The translations under genes were made by a program, and so were the position numbers. The notes beneath the pieces were generated by a model that had not been told where the DNA came from, made no database searches, and saw only the letters and a list, made by a program, of their open reading frames with translations. Positions 38,542-50,401 of a DNA stretch of 64,000 nt are shown piece by piece; position 1 is the stretch's first letter; each line of letters opens with the position of its first letter. The stretch comes from Flaccisagitta enflata (Eukaryota > Chaetognatha > Sagittoidea > Aphragmophora): the NCBI GenBank assembly GCA_965153355.1, contig OZ231128.1, forward strand, positions 33,728,001 through 33,792,000, read 5' to 3'.

Positions 38542-38579
<38 letters not shown>

Positions 38580-38974
38580 GAGTGAGAGAGAGAGAGAGAG
38601 GTTCGATTCTTTCAGTCAGATTCGGGTGAACAATCACCCAAAATTGATAACAGTAAAAGAGCAGACAAAAGAGGTTGAATGACTGGCTCATGCTCATGCT
38701 TTCTTACATTAACAATGTCTCAAATTCGATATTCATTCATGCCATGGACGAAATATTCATGTTTGAAATTAAAAAAAAGTTTCATACCAACTGGTTTCCT
38801 TTAGTTACAAAGTTTCATACCAACTGGTTTCCTTTAGTTACAATGTCAAGTACCCTGTCTCAAATTCGAAATTTTCCCAATTTTTATCTAAGATCGTTTT
38901 CCATTGGAATAAAAACGGTTTCAAGAAAAAATTTCTCCAAATTGATAACAAATACGAGGAAAGCGACTCTACTG

Positions 38975-39833
38975 TCCGGACCCATCACAACTATCCTTTA
39001 AATTTCTAAAGAAATATTCCCTCTTCAGAAATTATTACAAGACTGGTCAAAAGTTATGCATCATTTAAAAAAAGTCACCAATTTCTGTCTATACATGAGA
39101 TATGCAGACCACAAGAAAACACTTGATAAATATGGCACGTCGAAGGAAACCATATCCATCTGGGCACCTTCTCATACTCCTCATATACCAAAATAGCAAG
39201 AAACTGAAACTCTCTTCTTCCTGAAACAACCCTTTCAAAAAATCTTATGTCAACATCAAAATCTGAAATTAAATCTTTTTGTAATATTTCATCCCAATTG
39301 TTACAAACAAATTACAAATGATGATGTAGCTATCCAAGGATAATCTAGATATCAAAGGCAATGTTGTTAAAAACCATACCATTGAAGGCAAGAATCGAGA
39401 ATCAACCATATGGGATCGCCGGCATTCTATACCATGGTACTGAAATATATGAAAGTTGGACAACATTACTATTCAACCCTACTTTAATAAAGGATGAAAG
39501 CCTTTGGAGCTCTCACTGGTGTTTAATCCGGACCCATCACAACTATCCTTTAAATTTCTAAAGAAATATTCCCTCTTCAGAAATTATCACAAGACTGGTC
39601 AAAAGTTATGCATCATTTAAAAAAAGTCACCAATTTCTGTCTATACATTAGATATGCAGACCACAAGAAAACACTTGATAAATATGGCGCATCGAAGGAA
39701 ACCATATCCATCTGGGCACCTTCTCATACTCCTCATATACCAAAATAGCAAGAAACTGAAACTCTCTTCTTCCTGAAACAACCCTTTCAAAAAATCTTAT
39801 GTCAACCCCAAAATCTGAAATCAAATTTGAAAT
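38975..39833 (+). repeat. Two direct copies of a 305-bp segment, 552 bp apart
   Basis: Copies at 38975-39280 and 39527-39833 share tccggacccatcacaactat, agactggtcaaaagttatgc and ctgaaactctcttcttcctg with few differences. A smaller duplication (catacc-aactggtttccttt) lies at 38778-38845. No recognised protein. Confidence 0.85.
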
Positions 39834-39895
39834 CAAATTGTATGTTCAATATGGATTTACTATGATAGGCGACCTACCAGCTCTTCTAAGTGGAA

Positions 39896-39961
39896 CACAC
39901 ACACACACACTCACATAAGCACAAGCACACAAGCACACACACACACACACATGCGCGCACA

Positions 39962-40036
<75 letters not shown>
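39896..40036. repeat. (CA)n microsatellite
   Basis: Nearly pure CA from 39957, imperfect before. Confidence 0.95.
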
Positions 40037-40038
<2 letters not shown>

Positions 40039-40379
40039 TATTTAAGAAATGGTTACATGGTAAAAATTTATTAATAATGCATTAACTATGAAAAAAATGT
40101 TAAATCGTATCGGAAATCGATATCTAGCTATATCTAATAATCGATTTATAGCTATCTCTTCTCGTATCTATTGGAGACGAGAATCACTGTGATTGTGCAG
40201 TAGATCGTATCTAGTTTGTAAGACCTGGATCGTCAGTGATTACCCTTAACCCACAAAGTCACTTTGCTAATCCCTAGGTAGACTCATCTCATTGTTCTCC
40301 AATCAAGGCTAGACTAGACATGTCTTGTCCCTCAATATATGATTGACTCTTTGACACTAGACTAAAGCTGACAACCTCA

Positions 40380-42300
40380 ATAGTCAATACTAGACTTGAC
40401 TGTAGCAGACAACCTTGAAAATTGACTGTAGCGGACAACCTTGAAAATTGACTGAAGCGGACAACCTTGAAAATTGACTGAAGCGGACAACCTTGAAAAT
40501 TGACTGAAGCGGACAACCTTGAAAATTGACTGAAGCGGACAACCTTGAAAATTGACTGAAGCGGACAACCTTGAAAATTGACTGAAGCGGACAACCTTGA
40601 AAATTGACTGAAGCGGACAACCTTGAAAATTGACTGAAGCGGACAACCTTGAAAATTGACTGAAGCGGACAACCTTGAAAATTGACTGAAGCGGACAACC
40701 TTGAAAATTGACTGAAGCGGACAACCTTGAAATTGACTGAAGCGGACAACCTTGAAAATTGACTGAAGCGGACAACCTTGAAAATTGACTGAAGCGGACA
40801 ACCTTGAAAATTGACTGAAGCGGACAACCTTGAAAATTGACTGAAACGGACAACCTTGAAAATTGACTGAAACGGACAACCTTGAAAATTGACTGAAACG
40901 GACAACCTTGAAAATTGACTGAAGCGAACAACCTTGAAAATTGACAGAAGCGGACAACCTTGAAAATTGACAGAAGCGGACAACCTTGAAAATTGACAGA
41001 AGCGGACAACCTTGAAAATTGACAGAAGCGGACAACCTTGAAAATTGACAGAAGCGGACAACCTTGAAAATTGACAGAAGCGGACAACCTTGAAAATTGA
41101 CAGAAGCGGACAACCTTGAAAATTGACAGAAGCGGACAACCTTGAAAATTGACAGAAGCGGACAACCTTGAAAATTGACTGAAGCGGACAACATCCACAA
41201 TTGACTGAAGCGGACAACATCCACAATTGACTGAAGCGGACAACCTCCACAATTGACTGAAGCGGACAACCTCCACAATTGACTGAAGCGGACAACCTCC
41301 ACAATTGACTGAAGCGGACAACCTCCACAATTGACTGAAGCGGACAACCTCCACAATTGACTGAAGCGGACAACCTCCACAATTGACTGAAGCGGACAAC
41401 CTCCACAATCGACTGAAGCGGACAACCTCCACAATCGACTGAAGCGGACAACCTCCACAATCGACTGAAGCGGACAACCTCCACAATCGACTGAAGCGGA
41501 CAACCTCCACAATTGACTGAAGCGGACAACCTCCACCATTGACTGAAGCGGACAACCTCCACCATTGACTGAAGCGGACAACCTCCACAATTGACTGAAG
41601 CGGACAACCTCCACAATTGACTGAAGCGGACAACCTCCACCATTGACTGAAGCGGACAACCTCCACAATTGACTGAAGCGGACAACCTCCACAATTGACT
41701 GAAGCGGACAACCTCCACAATTGACTGAAGCGGACAACCTCCACAATTGACTGAAGCGGACAACCTCCACAATTGACTGAAGCGGACAACCTCCACAATT
41801 GACTGAAGCGGACAACCTCCACAATTGACTGAAGCGGACAACCTCCACAATTGACTGAAGCGGACAACCTCCACCATTGACTGAAGCGGACAACCTCCAC
41901 CATTGACTGAAGCGGACAACCTCCACCATTGACTGAAGCGGACAACCTCCACAATTGACTTAAGCGGACAACCTCCACAATTGACTGAAGCGGACAACCT
42001 CCACAATTGACTGAAGCGGACAACCTCCACAATTGACTGAAGCGGACAATCCCGGCACTTGATTTAAGCGGACAACCCTGGCACTTGATTTAATCGGACA
42101 ACCCCGGCACTTGATTGAAGCGGACAACCCCGGCACTTGATTGAAGCGGACAACCCCGGCACTTGATTGAAGCGGACAACTGGCGCGATTGAGCGGACAA
42201 CCCGGCGCTTGTGGGCGGACAACCTGGCGCATTAAAAGCGGACAACCTGGCGCTGACTAAAGGGTACAACCTTGACACCTGACTAAAGCGGACAACCTCA
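40380..42300. repeat. 26-bp minisatellite (GCGGACAACCTTGAAAATTGACTGAA), about 70 copies
   Basis: Variants form long homogeneous blocks: CTTGAAAATTGACTG, then CTTGAAAATTGACAG (40940-41170), then CTCCACAATTGACTG or CTCCACCATTGACTG (41190-42030), then CCCGGCACTTGATTG. All three minus-strand frames stay open for about 550 codons because the unit has no stop and 26 is not a multiple of 3; these are not genes. Confidence 0.96.
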
Positions 42301-42359
42301 ACACTTGACTGATGCCAACAAAGAGAAGAGTGTACACACTGAGCACACAGCTTGCAAAA

Positions 42360-43745
42360 GCAGTGTGGTATTGGATTCCTTGACTATAATGCAGGGCAAA
42401 CTTGCCCTGGATTCCTTGCTTCCATTTCCCAAGACTTGTACAGGATTATTTGCTCCCATTTTTCAAGGCAGACTTAAACTTGATTACTGAATCCCATTAA
42501 GGCAAACTTGTTCTCGATATCTTGTTCCCTTTATCTAAGGCAGACTGGATTCCTTGTCCTCATTATTCAAGGCAGACTTTTGCCAAATTCCTTGTCCGCA
42601 ATAATTTACTCGAGTCAGACATCAATTGGATTTCTTTTTCTCATTATTAAAAGCAGACATTTGCTGGATTTCTTGTTCCCACTACCCAAGGCAGACTTGC
42701 TGGATTCCTTGCCCTCAGGACAAACTCAGGACAAACTTTTTTGGAATTCCTTGTCCTCATTAACCACGACAGAGTTTTGCTGGATTCCTTGTCCACAATT
42801 CTGTAGGCAGACTAGTGACTAATATCTTGTCCTCATCACCCAATGCAGACGTGTGCTGGATTCCTTGTCCTCATTACTCAAAGCAGACTTTTGCTGGATT
42901 ACTTGTCGTCATTACCTAGGGCACACTTTTGCTGGATACCTTGTCTTCGTTAACCAAGGCAGACTTGCTGGATTCCTTGTCCTCAGTAACCACAGCAGAG
43001 TTTTGCTGGATTCCTTGTCCTCATTAACCATGGCAGAGTTTTGCTGGATTCCTTGTCCTCATTAACCAGGGCAAAGTTTTGCTGGATTCCTTGTCCTCAC
43101 CACCAAAGAAAGACTTATTTGATTACTTGTTCTTACTACCCAAGGCACACTTAATGGAATCCCTGTTCCCATTACCCAAGGCAGATATTTGCTAGATTCC
43201 TTGTCCACAATTCTGTAGGCAGACTAGTGCCTGATATCTTGTCCTCATTACTCAAAGCAGACTTTTGCTGGATTCCTTGTCCTCATTACCCAAGGCAGAT
43301 ATTCTCTGGATTCCTTGTCCACAATTGTTAAGGCAGACTAGTGCCTGATATCTTGTCCTCATTACCCAAAGCAGACTTTTGCTGGATTACTCTTCCTCAT
43401 TACCCAAGGCAGACTTTTACTTGATACCTTGTCCTCGTTAACCAAGGCAGACTTTTACTTGATACCTTGTCCTCGTTAACCAAGGCAGACATTTACTAGA
43501 CTCCTTGTCCTCATTAACCAAGGCAGAGTTTTGCTGGATTCCTTGTCCTCATTAACCACGGCAGAATTTTGCTAGATTCCTTGTCCTCACTACCCAAGAA
43601 AGACTTGTTTGATTACTTGTTCTTTTGCTTTTGCTGGATTACTTTTCCTCATTACCCAAGGCAGACTTTAGCTGGATACCCTGTCCTCGTTATCCAAGGC
43701 AGACTTGCTGGAATCATTGTCCTCATTAACCAAGGAAGAATTTTA
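42360..43745. repeat. 38-bp degenerate array, first part
   Basis: Unit: CAGACTTTTGCTGGATTCCT then TGTCCTCATTACCCAAGG, heavily diverged, about 35 copies. Confidence 0.9.
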
Positions 43746-44375
43746 GTGTAACAACATGGACTTTCGCTCTAGGTCGCCTTGCTCTTGGTCGATGGGAAAT
43801 GGACTGATGGCGTTATCAATATATGGAGAAGACAGATGATAAATAATCATAAAACTAATAAATCCTCTGCCCCAGGAATAAATCGTTAGCTACGGCAGAT
43901 AAACAGTCTTCGGTGGCAAATTATCATCTAAAATCGCAATACTTTGATATGCTTATTCGAATGGGTAGATAACTGTGTATCTTTGTTAGCCTCTGTTGTA
44001 TTGATCGCATTTAACCAACATTTGGCCTCCTATAAGCAACACTTCCAACAACACTGACTGACTGCCATTTGATACTTTGCAGGGTATTGGTGCCAAGTTG
44101 GGAGGGAGAGTTCAGCCTGATCCCATTTAACCTAATGAAGTATTAAATCTCTCGTTGTTACCACCAGTCTCTCAAATATACATACTAAAATGGGTGACCG
44201 AAGCGCCTGAGGACTAGATCGTTGGACCCGGCCGTCCCATCTGTGGCCTAAAACTCTCTGTCCGCCCTTTTATCAACAACCAAAACCCTGAACTCCGATG
44301 AACTAAAGACTGCAGCCATTCCAGGTGAAGACCCGCCTTCGCCGTTCTATCGCGGACATCCCTACTTCTTAAATT
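43746..44375. other. 630-bp non-repeat segment interrupting the 38-bp array
   Basis: Unlike either flank. A minus-strand frame near 44220-44400 reads GLHLEWLQSLVHRSSGFWLL then KGRTESF; I do not recognise it. No clear terminal repeats or target duplication. Confidence 0.6.
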
Positions 44376-45800
44376 ACTGGATTCCTTGTCCTCATTAACC
44401 AAGGCAGAGTTTTGCTGGATTCCTTGTCCTCGTTAACCAAGGCAGACTTTTGCTGGATTCCTTGTCCTTATAAACCAAGGAAGACTTTTACTGGATTCCT
44501 TGTCCTCATTAACCACGGCAGAGTTTTGCTGGATTCCTTGTCCTCACCACCAAAGAAAGACTTATTTGATTACTTGTACTTACTACACAAGGCAGACTCA
44601 ATGGATTCCCTGTTCCTATTATCAAAGATAGATATTTGCTGGATTCCTTGTCCACAATTCTTAAGGCAGACTAGTGCCTGATATCTTGTCCTCATTACCC
44701 AAAGCAGACTTTTGCTGGATTACTTTTCCTCATTACCCAAGGCAGACTTTTGCTGGATACCTTGTCCTTGTTAACCAAGGCAGACTTTTACTGGACTCCT
44801 TGTCCTCATTAAACAAGGCAGAGTTTTGCTTATCCTTGTCCTCATTGCTTGTCTTTGTCCTTGTCCTTGTCATTGCTTGTCCTTGTCCTTGTCCTCATTG
44901 CTTGTCCTTGTCCTCATTAACCACGGCAGAATTTTGCTGGATTCCTTGTCCTCACTACCCAAGAGAGACTTGTTTGATTACTTGTTCTTTTGCTTTTGCT
45001 GGATTACTCTTCCTCATTAACCAAGGCAGACTTTTGCTGGATTCCTTGTCCTCATTAACCAAGGCAGACTTTTGCTGGATTCCTTGTCCTTATTAACCAA
45101 GGAAGAGTTTTGCTGGATTCCTTGCCCTCACTACCCAAGAAAGACTTGTTTGATTACTTGTTCTTACTACCCAAGGCAGACTTGTTGGAATCCCTGTCCT
45201 GATTACCCAAGGCAGACATTTGCTGGATTCCTTGTCCACAATTTTTAAGGAAGACTTGTACCTGATATCTTGTCCTCATTACCCAAAGCAAAATTATGCT
45301 GGATTCCTTGTCCTCACCACCCAAGAAATACTTGTTTAATTACTTGTTCTTACTACCCAAGGCAGACATAAGCTGGATTCGTTGTCCATAATTCTGAAGG
45401 CAGACTTGTACCTGATATCTTGTCCTCATTACCCAATGCAGACTTTTGCTGGATTCTTTTTCCTCATTACCCAAAGCAGACTTTTGCTACATTCCTTGTC
45501 CTCAATACCCAAGAAAGACTTCCTTGTTTACTTGTTCTTAATACCCAAGGCAGACTTGATGGATTCCCTGTTCCCATAACCCAGTGCGGACTTTTGCTGG
45601 AATTTTTGCCCTCATTACTCAAGGGAGACATTTGCTAGATTCCTTGCCCATAATTCTGAAGGCAGACTTGTGCCTGATATCTTGTCCTTAATAACTAAGG
45701 CAGATTTTTGGTGGATTCCTTGTCCTCACTACCCAAGAAAGACTTGTGTTGGTCTTAGTTGTTCTTAATACCCAAGGCAGACTTTTGCTGAATTCCTTGC
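44376..45800. repeat. 38-bp degenerate array, second part
   Basis: Continues the unit of 42360-43745. A local CTTGTCCTTGTCCTTGTC simple repeat lies at 44830-44910. Confidence 0.9.
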
Positions 45801-45824
45801 AAGGATGGTAATTGACTTTCATGG

Positions 45825-47035
45825 AGGGGGGTATTCTACACTTGCGCGGGGTATTCTACACTTGCGCGGGGTAGTCGACACTTGCGGGGGGTAGTTGACA
45901 CTTGTGGGGTGTAGTCTACACTTGTGGGGTGTAGTCTACACTTAAGGGGTGTAGTCTACACTTAAGGGGGGTAGTCGACACTTGCAGGGGGGTAGTCAAC
46001 ACTTCCAGGGGGTATCAACACTTGCGGGGGGTAGTCGACACTTGGGGGGGGTAGTCGACACTTGGGGGGGGTAGTCGACACTTGGGGGGGGTAGTCGACA
46101 CTTGCGGGGGGTAGTCGACACTTGCGGGGGGTAGTCGTCACTTGCGGGGGGTAGTTGTCACTTGCGGGGGGTAGTCGTCACTTGCGGGGGGTAGTTGTCA
46201 CTTGCGGGGGGTAGTTGTCACTTAGGGGGTAGTCGACACTGCGGAGTAGTTGACACTTGCAGGTAGTCGACACTTGCCGAGTAATGTCGACACTTGCGGG
46301 AGTGGTCGACACATGCGGAGGGTGGTCGACACATGCGGAGGGTGGTCGACACTTACAGAGGGTAGTTGACACTTGCAGAGGGTAGTTGACACTTGCGGGG
46401 GTAATCGACACTTGTGGGGGGTTGTCGACACTTGCCGGGGGTAGTTGACACTTGCGGGGGGTAGTTGACAATTGCGGGGGGTAGTTGACAATTGCGGGGG
46501 GTAGTTGACACTTGCCGGGAAGTTTGTTGACACTTGCCGGGGGTAGTTGACACTTGCCGGGGGTAGTTGACACTTGCCGGGGGTAGTTGACACTTGCCGG
46601 GGGTAGTTGACACTTGCCGGGGGTAGTTGACACTTGCCGGGGGTAGTTGACACTTGCCGGGGGTAGTTGACACTTGCCGGGGGTAGTTGACACTTGCCGG
46701 GGGTAGTTGACACTTGCAAGGGGTAGTTGACACTTGCAAGGGGTAGTTGACACTTGCAAGGGGTAGTTGACACTTGCAAGGGGTAGTTGACACTTGCAAG
46801 GGGTAGTTGACACTTGCAAGGGGTAGTTGACACTTGCAAGGGGTAGTTGACACTTGCAAGGGGTAGTTGACACTTGCGGGGGGTAGTTGACACTTGCGGG
46901 GGGTAGTTGACACTTGCAAGGGGTATTCGACACTTGCGGGGGGTATACGACACTCGCGGGGGTATTCGACACTTGCGGGGGGTAGTCGGTACTCAGGGGG
47001 TAGTAGACACTTGCGGGGGGTATTCGACACTGACG
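45825..47035. repeat. 20-bp G-rich minisatellite (GGGTAGTTGACACTTGCCGG)
   Basis: About 60 copies. CTTGCGGGGG, CTTGGGGGGG, CTTGCCGGGG and CTTGCAAGGG variants form blocks. Ends about 360 bp from the DHP-CRMP stop codon. Confidence 0.95.
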
Positions 47036-47401
47036 AAGTAAGATGGCAAGAAACGTCCACTTCGTACGCGGAGAATCATGTTAACCGCGGAGCTTTTTCG
47101 ATGCTCCGTGGTTGAAACCGAGGAAAGGTAACTCGACTTATTTTTGCCAGACCACCAAATATGAACCAAATCGGTCAAAGCATAAAGAAGTTATACATTT
47201 TTTAAAATGCCTAACGACGACGACATTGACGACGACACCCACCCGCCTTGAATTACAGTCCGAGTCGGAATGATATTCCGTCACGGACAAAAACAAAACA
47301 TTTTTACCAGGCAAAGTGCCATTTTGACTTTCCAGGCACTCTGACAGACGTAATGCGGGACAATGTGGCGTTAGGGACTCATTCCCCATACTGTAATTGC
47401 T

Positions 47402-50357
47402 TCAAACCTGCAGATTTCTACCGCCGGCGGTAGTTTTGCCACGAACGTGAATGTTGGCAGGATCAGCTGCTGCCGAGTTGATGGCGTCGGCGGCCGTCTC
47501 GGAGATTGTTGCGTTCCTCTCCAATTCAGCTGCTAAATCGAAGACGTCACCCGTGTATGGTTCTCGCGGTACGGGAGCTGGCTTTCTTACCTGATTAAGT
47601 AGCAGAAAAGCCCTCATGATTTTTCATTTGCCTCCTGTCATATAGAGCAAAGTTATGACTCTTGCCACTGTACTTTAAAGAATAACCGATAACAGAACCA
47701 TACCCCCATCTCCATTACCCGTTCACGCTGCCTGACACGATCGTAGATGACAGGGTTGTTGCCAGGAGTCGGCACGAAGCGCCCAGCACCTTGAGTGACT
47801 TGCAACTTGCCATCCTCCAACACGACCCTTCCACCGGTGACGACAACCACGGGAACGCCATGGACTTCCACGCCTTCGAAAATGTTAAAGTCGCACGCGT
47901 GATGATGAGTCTCCTGCAGGGCGAGGAAGAAAATGAGCAGAGCAAGAGTTATAACATTGGGGATCTTCGAATAAACAAGGCCGGATACACGGCCATCAGT
48001 TGCGGACGGGTGGGCAGGGGCGGAAATGCGCGTTTTCCCACTTTTCGACTCGATGGTTACGGACGGACGGACGGACGGACGGACCGACGGACGGACCGAC
48101 GGACGGACGGACGGACAAAGCCTCTTATAGAGTTGCGTGTCCGCAACTAGAAAGGAAAGCGTGAAAGATAAGATGGAAGTTGGGACGTTTGGTTTGGTTT
48201 GGTTAGAGGATCTTATTGACAGTTGTGATGGGTACGGATTAAACACCAGTAAGAGCTCCAAAGGCTCTTGTCCTTATTTTAGATATTGTTAAGTGGTAAT
48301 GTTGTCCAACTTTCATAGTAAAACGTTTCTCTGCGTCCAATAAAAACATGGGAGGAAAGATGCAATAAAAGAAGATGTAAGAAAGGAAATAGAAAGAAGA
48401 CTAGAGGACTATAGAGGAGAAAGATCAAAGATGAATGGAACGAGCGGCTTTAGGAAGATAGAAATAAAATGACTGATGGGAAAATGGAGAGGAATAGAAA
48501 GACAAGTTGGCAGGAAGATAGAAGCCAGAAAGACGAGAATATAGGGAGACGGGAAGAAAGTGAGGCAAATATAGAAAGATTGAAAGAGAAAAGAAGGACA
48601 GAAAGATGGTTAGATGGATGAGAAATGAGGAAAGTTTGGGCGAAGAGTCGAAGACCTAAAAAAAATATATATGAAAGTTGGACATCTAAAATAAGGACAA
48701 GAGCCTTTGTAGCTATATATGTGATGGAAACCTGTTATGAAAGTAACATGATAGTTGAAAGATGAAAATAACATGAAGGATCAGAAGAGACAAATAGATT
48801 ATAGAATTTGCAATGAGAAGAAAACTTGAAGGGAACCTTGGAAATAACTCTGGTGGCCTCTGGATCCCAAACGACGATATCGGCGTCGCTGCCGACGGCG
48901 ATTCTTCCTTTACGAGGATAAATGTTGAAGATTTTGGCGGCGTTCGTTGACGTCACTGCCACGTATCGACAAGGATCCATCTTTCCAGAGTGAACACCCT
49001 ATAATATGGATATGACAAAGGTGGATACGACAGTTGCTTCTCATCAGTTGTATTTGTTGAATAGGCCCACAGATAGTAGGAAAGCGAGCATTTTAGAGCG
49101 GGTGGGGGAGGATGACGTGAAGTGTGGACGAGGGTTGTATACCCCTGCCCACCCGATATTGGAACCCCACGTTACTTGTTACTTTACCTTTTCCCAGATG
49201 AGTGACATTCGATCCTCGACTCCATTTACGCCGTTGGGAATGTTGGTAAAATTATCTTTGCCTAATGCCTTTTGATTTGTATTGAAGGTGCAGTTGTCCG
49301 TTCCCGTCAATTGAAGATCGCCACTGTTTGGAGGAGGGGGGGGGGGTAGATAAAAAGAAATCAAACTCAATTTTTTGAGCAAAGAAATTTTTTTAGCAAT
49401 CATAAGTACAACATCAACGGCCATAAAACGCGGGTATTTGAGCACTTACCAAGCCAGTAAATCCATCAAGTAGCTGGGAGTAGAGGGATCGGGTCGCAGC
49501 GGAGGGGACATGACATGGGCAGCCGCGTGACGCCAGCAACGATTCCAATAATGAGATCCGTCAGTTGCTAAACTGGCAGCGATCGGCTCTCCATACACAA
49601 TGCATCCTAGAAAGTAAGAAAAATAGGAAAGAGGGAAGAGACGGGAAGAAGGGGGAGGGACAGTTTGCCACGGGTATAGGAAGGAGTTCATTAGGTGACG
49701 TAGTGAAAAAGGGTGGAGGACTGGAGGTGGACAATGGGTTTGTATATCGAAAAGGGAAATCGAATCTACATAGTATGAAAATAATTTGCGCATCATCAAG
49801 GCTGCATGCGTCTTTACCGTTAGTTATGTAGGATATAATTATACGCTTCATTCGGTGGTTTAAATTGGCGCTAAGCTCTACATATATGTGTCTAAAACAT
49901 CCAAATGAGATTTAATACTGATTTTTCAGAAATCTTTCAGTGAAAAGTTGTTCACAATTGGCAGGGTAGGAGCTGGTAAAATGTCAATCATTTGGAAAAA
50001 AGTCGAAGAGACGAAGTCCCTTCGGTCTTTTTGAGTCCTGCAGAGAAAAACGGATTTCCCTTTGTTTTATGAAGCGTTTGAAAAAGTTGGTGCATTTTGG
50101 GGGCAGAATGGGACTATGCATGAAATTAATGGCTAAGAAAAAGCTAATTCTCCTCTTTCAGATGACGCCAAGTAGAATTCTGTGCGATCGATAGTTTTGG
50201 AGCTATGATTTTTTATATCTTTTTTTATTTTTTCGCATTTTTCGCATTTTTCCCGAAAAAGCGGAATCAAGTTAATTGAGGTCTCTCTCTCTCTCTCTTG
50301 GTCTGTCTGTCCATCTGTCTGACCACCTGTCTGACCGTCTGTCTATCTGTCTGTCCA

Positions 50358-50401
<44 letters not shown>

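Noticed and set aside
38600-38625. tRNA T-loop-like GGTTCGATTC
   Set aside because: No matching acceptor stem, D-loop or anticodon arm around it.
40289-42032. Three minus-strand ORFs near 550 codons
   Set aside because: Same repetitive peptide in all frames of a stop-free 26-bp repeat; no unique sequence or start context.
46178-47060. Minus-strand Pro/Thr/Cys-rich ORFs that look like secreted mucins
   Set aside because: 20-bp minisatellite, open in all three frames.
47974-48149. Helitron 3' end (hairpin followed by CTAG)
   Set aside because: The hairpin directly abuts CTAG without the usual spacing, other copies have CTAAAAA instead, and no TC start is conserved.
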